From positions 1,969,942-2,033,941 of the forward strand of contig NZ_BAAARN010000001.1 in NCBI RefSeq assembly GCF_039532215.1: 64,000 nt of DNA, read 5' to 3'. The translations under genes and the position numbers were made by a program. Source of the DNA: Pedococcus aerophilus (GTDB taxonomy: Bacteria > Actinomycetota > Actinomycetes > Actinomycetales > Dermatophilaceae). Positions within the stretch are counted from its first letter, which is position 1. Every line of letters begins with the position of its first letter. Under the pieces are notes generated by a model. That model had not been told where the DNA came from. It made no database searches and saw only the letters and a program-made list of their open reading frames with translations. Below are positions 33,815 through 42,489 of the stretch, piece after piece.

Positions 33815-34846
33815 GTGCTCACCACGAACGATGTCGCCAAGTGCGAACGTTGGTTCGACGACAACGGCCTGCCCTACTTCGTCGAGTCCGGCCACGAGGC
33901 CATCCAGCGGGCGCTCCGCCCTCGGGCAGTGGCGTTCTGGGCCCTGGTCGTGGCGATCCCGGCGTGCGTCGCCGCAGCCGTCGCGACCGTACTGGACTGG
34001 TCGCCGGGTGACATCGCAGCGCTGACGCTGACCGTTCTCGCACTCGGCGCCCTCGCCCGCGGGATTCGCGTGTTCCGGGTCGGGCGGATCGGGCGGTGGG
34101 CCCTCGCCCACGCCTGGGAGAACAAGTCCCTCATCGGACCACTGGCCACCCGGGCGCTGCCGTTCCTGCTGCTGTTCATCACGTTCTTGTTCATCAACAC
34201 CGAGGTCTGGCAGGTGTCCTCGGCGCTGTCGCGACCCCGCCTGTGGGCCAGCGTCGGGATCTTTGCCCTGCTCGCGGTCGCCTTCCTCGCGCCGTCGTTC
34301 GCCAGCGAGATCGAGCGCGTCGGCGTCGAGGTCGACGGCGAGCGCCTCGCCGACACCTGCCAGGGCACCCCCGTCGCCTCGGCCGCACGCGAGATCCTCG
34401 CCGAGCCCCAGCTCGCGAACGAGGTCGCGGGCATCCGGCTGCCGCCGCTCCAGCGCCGCAACCTCATGCTCATGCTCTTCGTCGCCCAGGCGATCCAGAT
34501 GCTGTCGCTGGTGCTCATCGTTTTCGCGTTCTTCGTGGTGTTCGGCTCGGTCGCCATCAGCCCCAGCGTCGTCGAGTCCTGGGTCGGCGCGCCTCCGCAC
34601 TTCACCGGTCCGCTGCGCCTCATCAGCGACGAGCTGTTCTCGGTGGCCGTGTTCCTCTCCGGGTTCGCCGGCCTCTACTTCACCGTGCAGGCGGTCATCG
34701 ACCAGAACTACCGCCGCGAGTTCTTCTCCCGCATCCAGGACGACCTGCAGCGCGCCATCGGGGTCCGCAAGGTCTACGTGGCGCTGCGCGCCCACCTCGC
34801 CGACCACCCTGCCGGACGTCCTGTCGACCACGAGGGCACGGCATGA
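33815..34846 (+). CDS. Multi-pass membrane protein of unknown function
   Basis: The 343-residue protein has about six hydrophobic segments (FWALVVAIPACVAAAVATVL; LTLTVLALGAL; ALPFLLLFITFLFI; LWASVGIFALLAVAFLAPSF; NLMLMLFVAQAIQMLSLVLIVFAFFVVFG; FSVAVFLSGFAGLYFTVQAV). Between the fourth and fifth lies a hydrophilic loop of about 50 residues. GTG (33815) is six bases after CAGGGT, a weak leaderless promoter. The methyltransferase gene overlaps its stop. I do not recognise the family. Confidence 0.7.
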   Translation: MLTTNDVAKCERWFDDNGLPYFVESGHEAIQRALRPRAVAFWALVVAIPACVAAAVATVLDWSPGDIAALTLTVLALGALARGIRVFRVGRIGRWALAHAWENKSLIGPLATRALPFLLLFITFLFINTEVWQVSSALSRPRLWASVGIFALLAVAFLAPSFASEIERVGVEVDGERLADTCQGTPVASAAREILAEPQLANEVAGIRLPPLQRRNLMLMLFVAQAIQMLSLVLIVFAFFVVFGSVAISPSVVESWVGAPPHFTGPLRLISDELFSVAVFLSGFAGLYFTVQAVIDQNYRREFFSRIQDDLQRAIGVRKVYVALRAHLADHPAGRPVDHEGTA

Positions 34847-35610
34847 CCGCACCACCCCTTGGCGGCCACCCCCGCGTGAGCACCATCGAGGAGCTCATGG
34901 AGCTCCTCGACTCCCTGTATGGCGCCGACGCCGACCGCACCAGCGTGGGCGCCTCCGACTTCTGGGGGCGCCTCCTCCAGCAATCCGACCACGTGCTCAA
35001 CACCGACCTTCCCGACGCGAACCTCGTCGCCTGGCGCTCGGCCGGTCACCTGCCGTCGGTCGGGGACCTTGGCCGCCGCCCCACCGCCCTCGATGTCGGC
35101 TGCGGCCTCGGTCGCAATGCGAACTGGCTTGCATCGCAGGATTTCTCGGTCACTGGGATCGACATCGCCGAGCCGGCGCTGGCCGAGGCGATCCGGCGGG
35201 GCGGGGCCCGCGCGGACGGTGAGCGGGCTCGATACCTCTCCCGCGACTTCCTCCGCGACGAGGTGCCCGGCGCTCCCTTCGACCTGGTGTACGACTCCGG
35301 GTGCTTCCACCACCTGGCCCCGCACCGACGGATCTCCTACCGCGCCGCCCTCGACGTGGCCTTGGCCCCGGGCGGCTGGTTCGGGATCTGCACCTTCGCC
35401 GCAGGACGGATGGGCTCCACTGCTGACGACGCCCAGCTGCTGCGCCAGGGCGCCCTCGACGGAGGGGTGGGCTACTCCCTCGTGGAGCTGGAGCACGTCT
35501 TCGCCGACCTCGAGCTCGTCGCGGCAGGGCGGCTGCCGGCAGCGGACGAGGTGGGCGAGCCCGTGTTCACCCAGGACTTCCTGCACGCCGCTCTCTTCTG
35601 CCGCCCCTGA
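34843..35610 (+). CDS. Class I SAM-dependent methyltransferase
   Basis: The 255-residue protein has the SAM motif I ALDVGCGLGRNANWLA (82-97), acidic motif GIDIAEPAL, and motif II FDLVYDSGCFHHLAPHRR. The FHHL segment is common in small-molecule methyltransferases related to thiopurine S-methyltransferase. ATG (34843) overlaps the membrane-protein stop (ATGA). The substrate is unknown. Confidence 0.85.
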   Translation: MTAPPLGGHPRVSTIEELMELLDSLYGADADRTSVGASDFWGRLLQQSDHVLNTDLPDANLVAWRSAGHLPSVGDLGRRPTALDVGCGLGRNANWLASQDFSVTGIDIAEPALAEAIRRGGARADGERARYLSRDFLRDEVPGAPFDLVYDSGCFHHLAPHRRISYRAALDVALAPGGWFGICTFAAGRMGSTADDAQLLRQGALDGGVGYSLVELEHVFADLELVAAGRLPAADEVGEPVFTQDFLHAALFCRP

Positions 35611-35628
35611 GGGGGACCGGCACGTCCC

Positions 35629-35640
35629 TAGAATCGCGCC
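35629..35640 (+). promoter_or_regulatory. Leaderless-type promoter of the dehydrogenase gene
   Basis: TAGAAT (35629-35634), a near-consensus -10 box, is followed by six bases and then the ATG at 35641. No ribosome binding site is present. Confidence 0.55.
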
Positions 35641-36558
35641 ATGCCGGACCTTTCCGAGGACGAGATCCCGAGCCCCGAGGCGGTGGCCTTCGTCGGCCTG
35701 GGCCGGATGGGCCTGCCCATGTCGCTCAACCTGGCCCGCGCCGGGGCGGAGGTTCGCGCGTGGAACCGCAGCCCGCGCACGGTTGACGACGCGCCAGCCG
35801 GTTGGACCCTTGCCCCGTCCATCGCCGAGGCGGTCGGCGGTGCCCGTGTGGTCGTCACGATGCTGCCGGACCTCGGCGATGTCGTGGCGTGCCTCGACTC
35901 CCTGCTCGTGGAGGGTCAGATCGTCATCGTGATGGGCACGGTCTCGCCGACCGCCGTCACCGGGTGGGGCGCCGAGCTCGCCGCGCGCGGGGTCGACCTC
36001 GTCGACGCACCGGTCAGCGGGGGGACGGTCGGTGCCGACGAGGGCTCCCTGTCGATCATGGTCGGCGGGGAGGAAGGTCCGGTCGGACGGGTGCTGCCCG
36101 TCCTGGCCACGATGGGGACGGCCCGGCACCTCGGGCAACTGGGCAGCGGCCAGCTGGCCAAGGCCTGCAACCAGGTCGTCGTCGGCGTGACCCTCACCGC
36201 CCTCGCCGAGGCAGTCGCCCTCGGGGAGGCCGGCGGGCTGGACGTCGGCGCCCTGCTCGACGTCCTCGCCGGCGGGCTCGCCGGGAGTCGCGCCCTCGAC
36301 GTGAAACGTGGCCTGCTCGAGAGCGGGGACTTCACCCCGGGTGGCAGGGCCGCCTATCAGCACAAGGACCTCGGCTTCGCCCTCGCCGCCGCGCGTGCCA
36401 CCGGGACGACGCTTCCCGTGACCGCCCTGGTCGACCAGCTGTACGGCGCGATGGTCGCCACCGGACGCGGGGACGACGACCACAGCGGCGTCGTCGAGCT
36501 GACCAGGCTGCTGTCGTCGCCGCGTCCACGTCCGCCCGAGGCCAACCGGCGCGGTTGA
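35641..36558 (+). CDS. 3-Hydroxyisobutyrate dehydrogenase family oxidoreductase
   Basis: The 305-residue protein starts with VAFVGLGRMGLPMSLNLARAG, the NAD(P) Rossmann fingerprint. DAPVSGGTVGADEGSLSIMVGG carries the substrate-binding block and GQLAKACNQVVVG the catalytic Lys. HKDLGFALAAARATGTTLPVT is the C-terminal helical block. The family includes 3-hydroxyisobutyrate, tartronate semialdehyde and 6-phosphogluconate-like dehydrogenases; the substrate is not determined. Confidence 0.9.
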   Translation: MPDLSEDEIPSPEAVAFVGLGRMGLPMSLNLARAGAEVRAWNRSPRTVDDAPAGWTLAPSIAEAVGGARVVVTMLPDLGDVVACLDSLLVEGQIVIVMGTVSPTAVTGWGAELAARGVDLVDAPVSGGTVGADEGSLSIMVGGEEGPVGRVLPVLATMGTARHLGQLGSGQLAKACNQVVVGVTLTALAEAVALGEAGGLDVGALLDVLAGGLAGSRALDVKRGLLESGDFTPGGRAAYQHKDLGFALAAARATGTTLPVTALVDQLYGAMVATGRGDDDHSGVVELTRLLSSPRPRPPEANRRG

Positions 36559-36565
36559 GGACCCG

Positions 36566-38002
36566 TCAGTCCCGCGTCGACCCGGTCGGCGGCGCCGTGA
36601 GCTCCAGCCTTCGGGAGCCCACTGCGGCGGCGAGGTCGGAGTCGTGCGTGACGGCGACCAAGGCGCAGCCGTGCTCCTCCACCTCGGTCATGAGGCAGTC
36701 CACGGTCCAGGCCTGGCTGGCCAGGTCCAGTCGCGACGTGGCCTCGTCGGCGACGAGCAGGACGGGCCGCGCCAGCAGGGCCCGGACGAGCGCGATCCGT
36801 TGCAGCTCACCGCCGCTCACCTGGCCGGGACGTCGAGCGAGCAGGTCGGACCTGACCGCGACCCCCTCCAGGAGCTCGGCCACGCGACCCGGCGCGGCGC
36901 CGTACCGGCGGGCCACGTCGGCCAGCCCCACCCCCAGCGGCACGCGGGCAGGGAACGACGGGGTCGGCTCCTGGTAGAGCTTCTGGAACCCGCCGTCCCG
37001 GACCGCAGGGCCGCGTCGCACCCGCCCACGGGTCGGCGGCACGAGCCCGAGCAGGACGTCGGCCGCCGTGGACTTGCCCGCACCGCTGGGTCCGGACACG
37101 GCGAGCCGGTCCTCGGGGTGCACGGCCAGGTCGAGGTCGCGCAGCACCGGCCGCCCGCCGTACTCCACCGTGACCCCCTGCGCCTGAACGAGCGGCTCCC
37201 CGTCCCTCGACGGCTCGGTGGCGCGCATCCACGGCCGGTCCCAGCGCGAGGGCTCGGCGGCGAGCAGCTCCCGTGAGTAGGGGTGCTCGGGTTCGCTGAG
37301 CACGCGCCCACTCGGGCCACGCTCGACGACTGCGGACTCCCGCATCACCCACACCTCCCCGCCCAGCCGGCGCGCCAGCCCGATGTCGTGGGTGATGGTG
37401 AGCAGGGCGCCACCGCGTTCGAGGTGCTCCTGGAGGAGGGTGGCGAGGGCGTCCAGCGCCGCCGGGTCCAGCCCCTTCGAGGGCTCGTCGACGATGAGGA
37501 CCTCCGCGCCGCCGATGGTCGCGGCGGCATACGCGGCCCGCTGGGCCATGCCCCCCGAGAGCATGTGCGGGTATGCCGCCGTGGCACCACCCAGCCCCAC
37601 CCCACGGAGGCGCCGGTCCGCCTCGAGCAGGGCCTCGCGACTGCGGGGTCGCCAGCCGCGGGCGCCCTCGGCGACCTGCCCGCGGACCCGCATCGTCGGG
37701 TCGAGCGCCAAGACCGGTTCCTGCGGGAGCAGCGCCAGCCGCCTCCCCCACAGGGCGCGGCGGCCGCCCCGGTCGGCGAGGTCGTGGGGGCATCCGTCGA
37801 TGTCGACGCGTCCGGAGGGCGCCAGCTCGCGAGGCAGCGTGCCCATGACGGCGTGGGCGAGCACGGATTTGCCCGAGCCGCTCTCGCCGACGATGGTCAA
37901 CGCCCGCCCGGGAGCCAGGCGCAGGTCCTCGACGTCGACGAGGACGCTCGTGCCGTGCCGGACCACGGCGTGGTGCACGTGGACCACGGGGGTGGTGCTC
38001 AT
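36566..38002 (-). CDS. Dipeptide/nickel-type ABC transporter ATPase, two domains fused
   Basis: The 478-residue protein joins DppD- and DppF-like ATPases. Domain 1 has GESGSGKS (Walker A), LSGGMAQRAAYA (signature) and VLIVDEPSKGLD (Walker B). Domain 2 has GPSGAGKST, VSGGELQRIALVRALLA and LLVADEATSRLD, in which Ala replaces the usual Pro. It energises the importer encoded by the three preceding genes. ATG (38002) overlaps the permease stop (ATGA). Fused ATPases occur in several peptide, nickel and opine-metallophore importers. Confidence 0.9.
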   Translation of the reverse strand: MSTTPVVHVHHAVVRHGTSVLVDVEDLRLAPGRALTIVGESGSGKSVLAHAVMGTLPRELAPSGRVDIDGCPHDLADRGGRRALWGRRLALLPQEPVLALDPTMRVRGQVAEGARGWRPRSREALLEADRRLRGVGLGGATAAYPHMLSGGMAQRAAYAAATIGGAEVLIVDEPSKGLDPAALDALATLLQEHLERGGALLTITHDIGLARRLGGEVWVMRESAVVERGPSGRVLSEPEHPYSRELLAAEPSRWDRPWMRATEPSRDGEPLVQAQGVTVEYGGRPVLRDLDLAVHPEDRLAVSGPSGAGKSTAADVLLGLVPPTRGRVRRGPAVRDGGFQKLYQEPTPSFPARVPLGVGLADVARRYGAAPGRVAELLEGVAVRSDLLARRPGQVSGGELQRIALVRALLARPVLLVADEATSRLDLASQAWTVDCLMTEVEEHGCALVAVTHDSDLAAAVGSRRLELTAPPTGSTRD

Positions 38003-38880
38003 CGGATCTCCTCGGTTTCCCGCAGCCCCAGCAGGCTCACGGTGATGACGAACAGGACGGCGACCGGGGCGAGGCACAGCCAGGGTGCGACGTCGTAGAA
38101 CGGGAAGGACTCGGTCACCATCAACCCCAGCTCCGCGCGTGGCGGCTGGAGCCCGACCTTGACGAAGCCCAGCGTCGACATCGCCAGGACGGACGTGACC
38201 AGGCCGAGCGGCGCGAGCGTCGCCACGAGCGGCCGCAGCTCGGGCAGCAGGTGCCGCCGCAGGACGTGCACCGTCCCGAGGTCGAGCAGCCCGGCTGCCT
38301 GGACGGCGGTCGACCCGAGCACGCGCGAGCTGCGGGCGCGTACCACCCGGAAGTACTCGACCCACTGGGCCAGCGCGATCCCGACGTAGAGCGCCACCAG
38401 GCTGCCGGCCGGTGCCATCGCCGCGACGAGCAGCACCACGAGCAGCGCCGGCACCGCCACGAAGGCCTCGGACACCGCGCGCAACCCCGCATCCACCCAG
38501 CCACCCAGGCGGGCGGCCAGGACACCTGTCACCGTCCCGAGCACCACGGCCGTCGCCACGCACCCGAGCGCGAGCACCAGCGATAGCCGGGTCGCGTGGG
38601 CGAGGCGCGCGAGGACGCTGCGTCCGTACTCGTCGCGACCGAGCGGCTCCGCGACGCTCGGAGGCTCGAGGTACCGGCCGAGGTCCTGCGCGGCCGGGTC
38701 CGGCAGCAGTGCCGGACCCGCGAGCGCGAGGAGGGCGACCAGTCCGAGTCCGCCCCACGACGCCAGTCGTGCGGTGCGGTGCCGCCTCGCGCGACCCGCG
38801 CGCCCGTCGCCGCGATCGGGCCCGGTGACGAGGGTGGGCGTCGGGGTCGTGGAGACCGCGGTGGTCGAGGTGGCCGTCAT
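37999..38880 (-). CDS. ABC importer permease, DppC/NikC type
   Basis: The 293-residue permease has an N-terminal Thr-rich cytoplasmic region, one helix (LGLVALLALAGPALL), then the periplasm-facing PLGRDEYGRSVLARLAHATRLSLVLAL block that opens the DppC family. The coupling EAA loop reads VVRARSSRVLGSTAVQAAGLLDLGTVHVLRRHLLPEL. It overlaps both neighbours by four bases. It would pair with the upstream DppB-like permease. Confidence 0.88.
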   Translation of the reverse strand: MTATSTTAVSTTPTPTLVTGPDRGDGRAGRARRHRTARLASWGGLGLVALLALAGPALLPDPAAQDLGRYLEPPSVAEPLGRDEYGRSVLARLAHATRLSLVLALGCVATAVVLGTVTGVLAARLGGWVDAGLRAVSEAFVAVPALLVVLLVAAMAPAGSLVALYVGIALAQWVEYFRVVRARSSRVLGSTAVQAAGLLDLGTVHVLRRHLLPELRPLVATLAPLGLVTSVLAMSTLGFVKVGLQPPRAELGLMVTESFPFYDVAPWLCLAPVAVLFVITVSLLGLRETEEIR

Positions 38881-39905
38881 GACGCCACCCCCGCACCCCG
38901 CGGGCGCGGATCGAGCCACACCCCGGCCAGGTCGACCACGGTGTTCACCGTGACGACGAGCAGCGCCAGCACGAGGGCGGTCGCCTGCAGGACGGGGACG
39001 TCGCGCCAGAAGGTCGCGTGGACCAGTGCGTGACCGAGTCCCTGCCAGGAGAACAGGCTCTCGACGACGACGACCCCCTCGACGAGCACCACGGCCTGCA
39101 CCCCGAGGTAGGGCACGAGCACGACCGCTGCGTTGCGCACCACGTGGCGAAGAACGACCCAGCGCTCGGACAGTCCCTTGGTCCGCGCGAAGCGCACCCA
39201 CTCCGACCGGTGCACCTCCACGACGGTGTCGCGGGTGACTCCGGCGACCAGACCGGACAGACCCGCCCCGAGTGTGGTGACCGGCAGGACCAGGCTGGCC
39301 GCGGTGCCGTGGCCGACGGCAGGCAGCAGCCCGAGCTGTGCCGAGACCACCACGACGAGCAGCAGCCCGAGGAGGAACGGCGGCACGGCGCGCACCGAGG
39401 CGACCCAGACGGCGACGAGCCGGTCCACGAGCCCGCCGGGGCGACGGGCCGCCGCGACGCCGAGCCCGGTTCCCAGGACGACGGCCACCACCAGGGCGGC
39501 GGTCGCGAGCTGAAGGGTGCCCACGAGGTAGAACGCGACCTCCTGCGCCACCGGGCGCGAGGTGACCAGTGAACGCCCGAGGTCGAGCTGGACCAGTGAG
39601 CCGAGCCAGTCCCCGAGCTGCACCCAGGCGGGGCGGTCGAGGCCGAGCTCGGTCCGGACGGCCGCAGCCGACTCCGAGTCGACGAGGTCGGACCCGTAAC
39701 GCCCCGCGGCGATCCGGTAGGCGGCGTCGCCGGGTAGTCGCAGGGTGATGACGAAGCAGAGCACCGACACGAGGAGGGCGACGGAGACCGCCTGCACCCC
39801 GCGCCGCGCCAGCACCCCGGCGAGCATCCTGACGGGAACCCCGGTACGTGGCCGCGCAGGCGGCGAGGCGGTGCCCGGCTCGGCGTGGGTCAGCTTTCCG
39901 GTCAC
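38877..39905 (-). CDS. ABC importer permease, DppB/NikB type
   Basis: The 342-residue permease contains LLVSVLCFVITLRLPGDAA near the N terminus, LGLDRPAWVQLGDWLGSLVQLDLGRSLVTSRPV in the extracellular part, and an EAA loop TRDTVVEVHRSEWVRFARTKGLSERWVVLRHVVRNA. It starts at GTG (39905), overlapping the binding-protein stop (GTGA). The N-terminal ~28 residues are an extra Pro-rich cytoplasmic stretch. Confidence 0.88.
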   Translation of the reverse strand: MTGKLTHAEPGTASPPARPRTGVPVRMLAGVLARRGVQAVSVALLVSVLCFVITLRLPGDAAYRIAAGRYGSDLVDSESAAAVRTELGLDRPAWVQLGDWLGSLVQLDLGRSLVTSRPVAQEVAFYLVGTLQLATAALVVAVVLGTGLGVAAARRPGGLVDRLVAVWVASVRAVPPFLLGLLLVVVVSAQLGLLPAVGHGTAASLVLPVTTLGAGLSGLVAGVTRDTVVEVHRSEWVRFARTKGLSERWVVLRHVVRNAAVVLVPYLGVQAVVLVEGVVVVESLFSWQGLGHALVHATFWRDVPVLQATALVLALLVVTVNTVVDLAGVWLDPRPRGAGVAS

Positions 39906-41446
39906 CGTGCCCACGAGGTCCCCGAGATGCGCCAGGTCGTCTCGAGCGGGTCCATGACGAAGCCGTCGACCCGGTCCGAGACGGCGGCGTTCATGCGGTA
40001 CCAGGCGACCGGGACGAGGGGCAGCTCCGCCTGGGCCGTCTCCACGATCGTCTCGCGCGCCTGCGCACCGCGCTGCTCCGACGTACCGGTCAGCAGCGCC
40101 TTCACGGCCTGGTCCATGTCGTCGTCCTGCCAGTTCATGACCCCCCAGTCGGAGCCGCCGGGGGCGAACACGGCCGCGATGTCGACGAGCGGGTCCGAGA
40201 CCAGGGCGAAGTGCTTGGCGACGAGGGCCATCTCGAGGCTGCCGTCCTTCTGCCCGGCAGGGATCTCGCTGGAGTTCGTCACGTCGACGCGGACGGCCAC
40301 TCCGACTTTGGCCAGCTCCGCCTGGATGGCGGTGGCGAGCGCCGGGAGCTCGGGTCGGTCGGGGTAGGTGAGGAGGGTCAGCTCCAACTTCGTGCCGTCC
40401 TTGCGGACCACCCCATCGGCGCCCGGCGCCCACCCTGCGGCGGCGAGCTGGGCCCGCGCCTCCTGCACGTCGTGGCGCAGGGGCGCGACCTCGGTGGAGT
40501 GCCACGCCTCGAGGGACGGGGGCAGCAGCTGGGTGGCCGCGAGGTCCTGCTCCCGGAGCACGGCCTGCGCCATGGCGGGGCGGTCGAGGGCCAGGCTGAG
40601 GGCGCGACGGACCCGCACGTCGGCCAGGGCGGGGTGGTCGGCATTGAGCTTGAGCATGAGCGTGCGCGGCTGGAGGCTGGACTCCATCCGCACGGAGTCG
40701 GCGGCGTCCACGCGCGAGCGGCCCGCCGGCTCCAGCCCGAAGACGACGTCCGCCTGACCCGAGACGGCCATCAGGGCGCGGGTCTCGGCGCGACCGACCG
40801 CCTGGAACTGCACCGACTCCACGGCGGGCGCCTTGCCCCGCCACTGCTTCGCGCGGGTGGTGCTCACGCGCGAGGGCAGCGCGATCTCGTCGATCGCGTA
40901 GGGGCCCGTGCCGATGACGGACCGCACGCGGCCGTCCGTGCCGTAGCTGCCGGGGGCCAGGACCGCCGTGCTGTAGTGGGTGAGGACGGCGGGCAGCGTC
41001 AGGGCCGGGGCCGCCAGCCGCACGGTCACGGCCTGCCCGGCGGAGTCGACCCCCTCGACGTCGAGGTCGGCCAGCGGGCTCGCCGGCTCCTGCGCGGCCC
41101 GCTCCAGGGACACGGCCACGACCTCACCCGTGACCGGGGTCCCGTCGTGGAAGGTGGCACCCTCCACGAGGTCGAAGGTCCACTGCGTGCGGTCGGACGA
41201 GGGCCGCCAGTCCCTGGCCAGGCCCGGGGAGAGCTGGCCCCGGACGTCGCTGGTCACCAGCGTCTCGGTCACCTCCAGACGGGTGAAGAGCTCACCGTCC
41301 GCGGCGGGTTCGAGGCTGTGGACCTCGAACGGCCCGGCGACGCGCAGGGTGGTGGGGGCGGCGGTGCGCTGGTCGGTGGCAGCGCAGGCGCCGGTCGTCA
41401 GCGCCAGGCTCGCGGCGAGGGCCGCGACGGCAGTTCGGCGGTGCAT
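39902..41446 (-). CDS. Extracellular solute-binding lipoprotein, family 5 (Dpp/Opp/NikA type)
   Basis: The 514-residue protein has a lipobox ending LALTTGAC (C21 lipidated), then the SBP_bac_5 fold: EPAADGELFTRLEVTETLVTSD, WTFDLVEGATFHDGTPVTGEVV, VIGTGPYAIDEI, MLKLNADHPALADVRVRRALSLALDR and LPLVPVAWY. It is the first gene of an ABC importer operon, with permeases and fused ATPase downstream. A Fur/Zur-like palindrome 45 bases upstream suggests that the cargo is a metal or metal chelate rather than a nutritional peptide; this is inference from the site. Confidence 0.9.
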   Translation of the reverse strand: MHRRTAVAALAASLALTTGACAATDQRTAAPTTLRVAGPFEVHSLEPAADGELFTRLEVTETLVTSDVRGQLSPGLARDWRPSSDRTQWTFDLVEGATFHDGTPVTGEVVAVSLERAAQEPASPLADLDVEGVDSAGQAVTVRLAAPALTLPAVLTHYSTAVLAPGSYGTDGRVRSVIGTGPYAIDEIALPSRVSTTRAKQWRGKAPAVESVQFQAVGRAETRALMAVSGQADVVFGLEPAGRSRVDAADSVRMESSLQPRTLMLKLNADHPALADVRVRRALSLALDRPAMAQAVLREQDLAATQLLPPSLEAWHSTEVAPLRHDVQEARAQLAAAGWAPGADGVVRKDGTKLELTLLTYPDRPELPALATAIQAELAKVGVAVRVDVTNSSEIPAGQKDGSLEMALVAKHFALVSDPLVDIAAVFAPGGSDWGVMNWQDDDMDQAVKALLTGTSEQRGAQARETIVETAQAELPLVPVAWYRMNAAVSDRVDGFVMDPLETTWRISGTSWAR

Positions 41447-41490
41447 GGGTCAGGGGCTCCCTCAGGTGTGGTGGAGGGAGCGACACTAAC

Positions 41491-41503
41491 GATAATTATT
41501 CTC
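41491..41503. promoter_or_regulatory. Fur/Zur-type box upstream of the ABC importer
   Basis: GATAATTATTCTC (minus: GAGAATAATTATC) is a 6-1-6 palindrome with one mismatch, resembling GATAAT-type Fur/Zur boxes. Direct repeats of ATTCTC extend it to 41508. It is the most AT-rich 20 bases in the region, 45 bases before the ATG of the binding protein. Confidence 0.5.
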
Positions 41504-41525
41504 ATTCTCAACAGCGGTCCGGCGG

Positions 41526-41951
41526 TCACAGGTCCTTGCGGAAGTGGACGTCGTCGGATCCGTCGACGGGCACCCCCTGCCAGCGGAAGATCTCGCGATA
41601 CCCCGCCCGCTCGTAGAAGCCCGGCGCCTGGAAGGTGAAGGAGGTGACGAACACCCGGGCGCACCCCCTGGCGCGCGCCTCCTCCTCGAACGCGCGCAGC
41701 AGCCCGGCCCCGACCCCACTACCGCGGACCTTCGCGTGCACCCACGTCATCGCGATGCCGGCAGCTTCACCCCAGGTCCAGCCCGAGACCCCTGCGACGA
41801 GGTCACCCCCGTCGTCGAGCACCTTCACCGTGAGCTCCCGCGCCGCCGGCACCGCGGCGGTCGCAGAGGCATTCACCCCGTCCAGCTCGTCGCTGAGGCG
41901 CTGGTCGAGGGCGGCGTCCGCCTCACCGGTCGTCGTCGTCCATCCGTCCAT
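41526..41951 (-). CDS. GNAT family N-acetyltransferase
   Basis: The 141-residue protein has the acetyl-CoA motif A VHAKVRGSGVGAGLLRAFEEEARARGCARVFV and the C-terminal FQAPGFYERAGYREIFRWQG typical of GNATs. ATG (41951) follows GGAAGG; an in-frame GTG at 42014 would add 21 residues overlapping the terminator hairpin, which makes it less likely. The acetylated substrate is unknown. Confidence 0.85.
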   Translation of the reverse strand: MDGWTTTTGEADAALDQRLSDELDGVNASATAAVPAARELTVKVLDDGGDLVAGVSGWTWGEAAGIAMTWVHAKVRGSGVGAGLLRAFEEEARARGCARVFVTSFTFQAPGFYERAGYREIFRWQGVPVDGSDDVHFRKDL

Positions 41952-42012
41952 GCCCGGCAGCCTTCCAGACGGCCCCCACCCCAGGCCCACCTCGGACACG
42001 GCCGGTCCGGAC

Positions 42013-42051
42013 ACGACGAAACCCCGGTCCGAGGGACCGGGGTTTCGTCGT
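42013..42051 (-). terminator. Perfect 18-bp hairpin downstream of tRNA-Arg
   Basis: Arms at 42013-42030 and 42034-42051 are exact complements (ACGACGAAACCCCGGTCC) with a three-base loop, 18 bases beyond the 3' end of the tRNA. Confidence 0.8.
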
Positions 42052-42068
42052 TCTGTCTCAACACAGAG

Positions 42069-42141
42069 TGCGCCCGAAGGGATTCGAACCCCTAACCTTC
42101 TGATCCGTAGTCAGATGCTCTATCCGTTGAGCTACGGGCGC
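42069..42141 (-). tRNA. tRNA-Arg (anticodon ACG)
   Basis: The 73-nt cloverleaf has acceptor stem GCGCCCG/CGGGCGC, D arm GCTCAACGGATAGAGC, anticodon arm TCTGA-CTACGGA-TCAGA with anticodon ACG, and T arm with GGTTCGAATCC. The discriminator is A; CCA is not encoded. A34 would be converted to inosine by TadA, encoded at 1285-1809. Confidence 0.97.
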
Positions 42142-42264
42142 GAATGTCGCCTCAGGGATCGCCCGAGGCAACGGTGGGAAAGACTACCGGCTCACCCCTG
42201 CGCAGACGAAATCGGTCCGGCGCCGCGGCGCCGGTGAGCAAGAAAAGACCACCGATCCAGCAGG

Positions 42265-42285
42265 TTCTTGCAAGCCTTGCAAGAA
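42265..42285. promoter_or_regulatory. Perfect palindromic operator upstream of pckG
   Basis: TTCTTGCAAG, a central C, then CTTGCAAGAA form a 10-1-10 perfect palindrome. The CTTGCAAG halves recall LacI-family sites, but no regulator is adjacent and the assignment is uncertain. Confidence 0.55.
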
Positions 42286-42316
42286 GCAAACATGCAGGTC
42301 AGGGCTACTCCCCGGT

Positions 42317-42332
42317 TGTGAGGCTTTTCACG
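42317..42332. promoter_or_regulatory. CRP/GlxR-type site upstream of pckG
   Basis: TGTGA-GGCTTT-TCACG matches TGTGA-N6-TCACA at nine of ten defined bases. cAMP-CRP control of PEP carboxykinase would link gluconeogenesis to carbon supply. Confidence 0.55.
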
Positions 42333-42489
42333 AGCGATCTACGGCGGCAGTGGTACCGACCACGATCACGGCGGGTCTACCTTGGCCAGATCAGAGGCGT
42401 TCACCATGTGGACTCTGGTCCACGGAGACGCAGTCAACCGCGGTGATCCCGGGGGCCACGCGCCCGGGCGAAAGGGACGGCCGATCAAC

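Larger units (their letters stand above)
42142..42489 (+). other. Gene-free upstream region of pckG
   Basis: These 348 bases between the tRNA and pckG hold no convincing ORF. They contain a GC-rich palindrome (GGCGCCGCGGCGCC, near 42218), a 21-bp palindrome at 42265-42285, a CRP-type site at 42317-42332, and the ribosome binding site GAAAGGGA. This is a regulatory region for gluconeogenesis. Confidence 0.7.
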
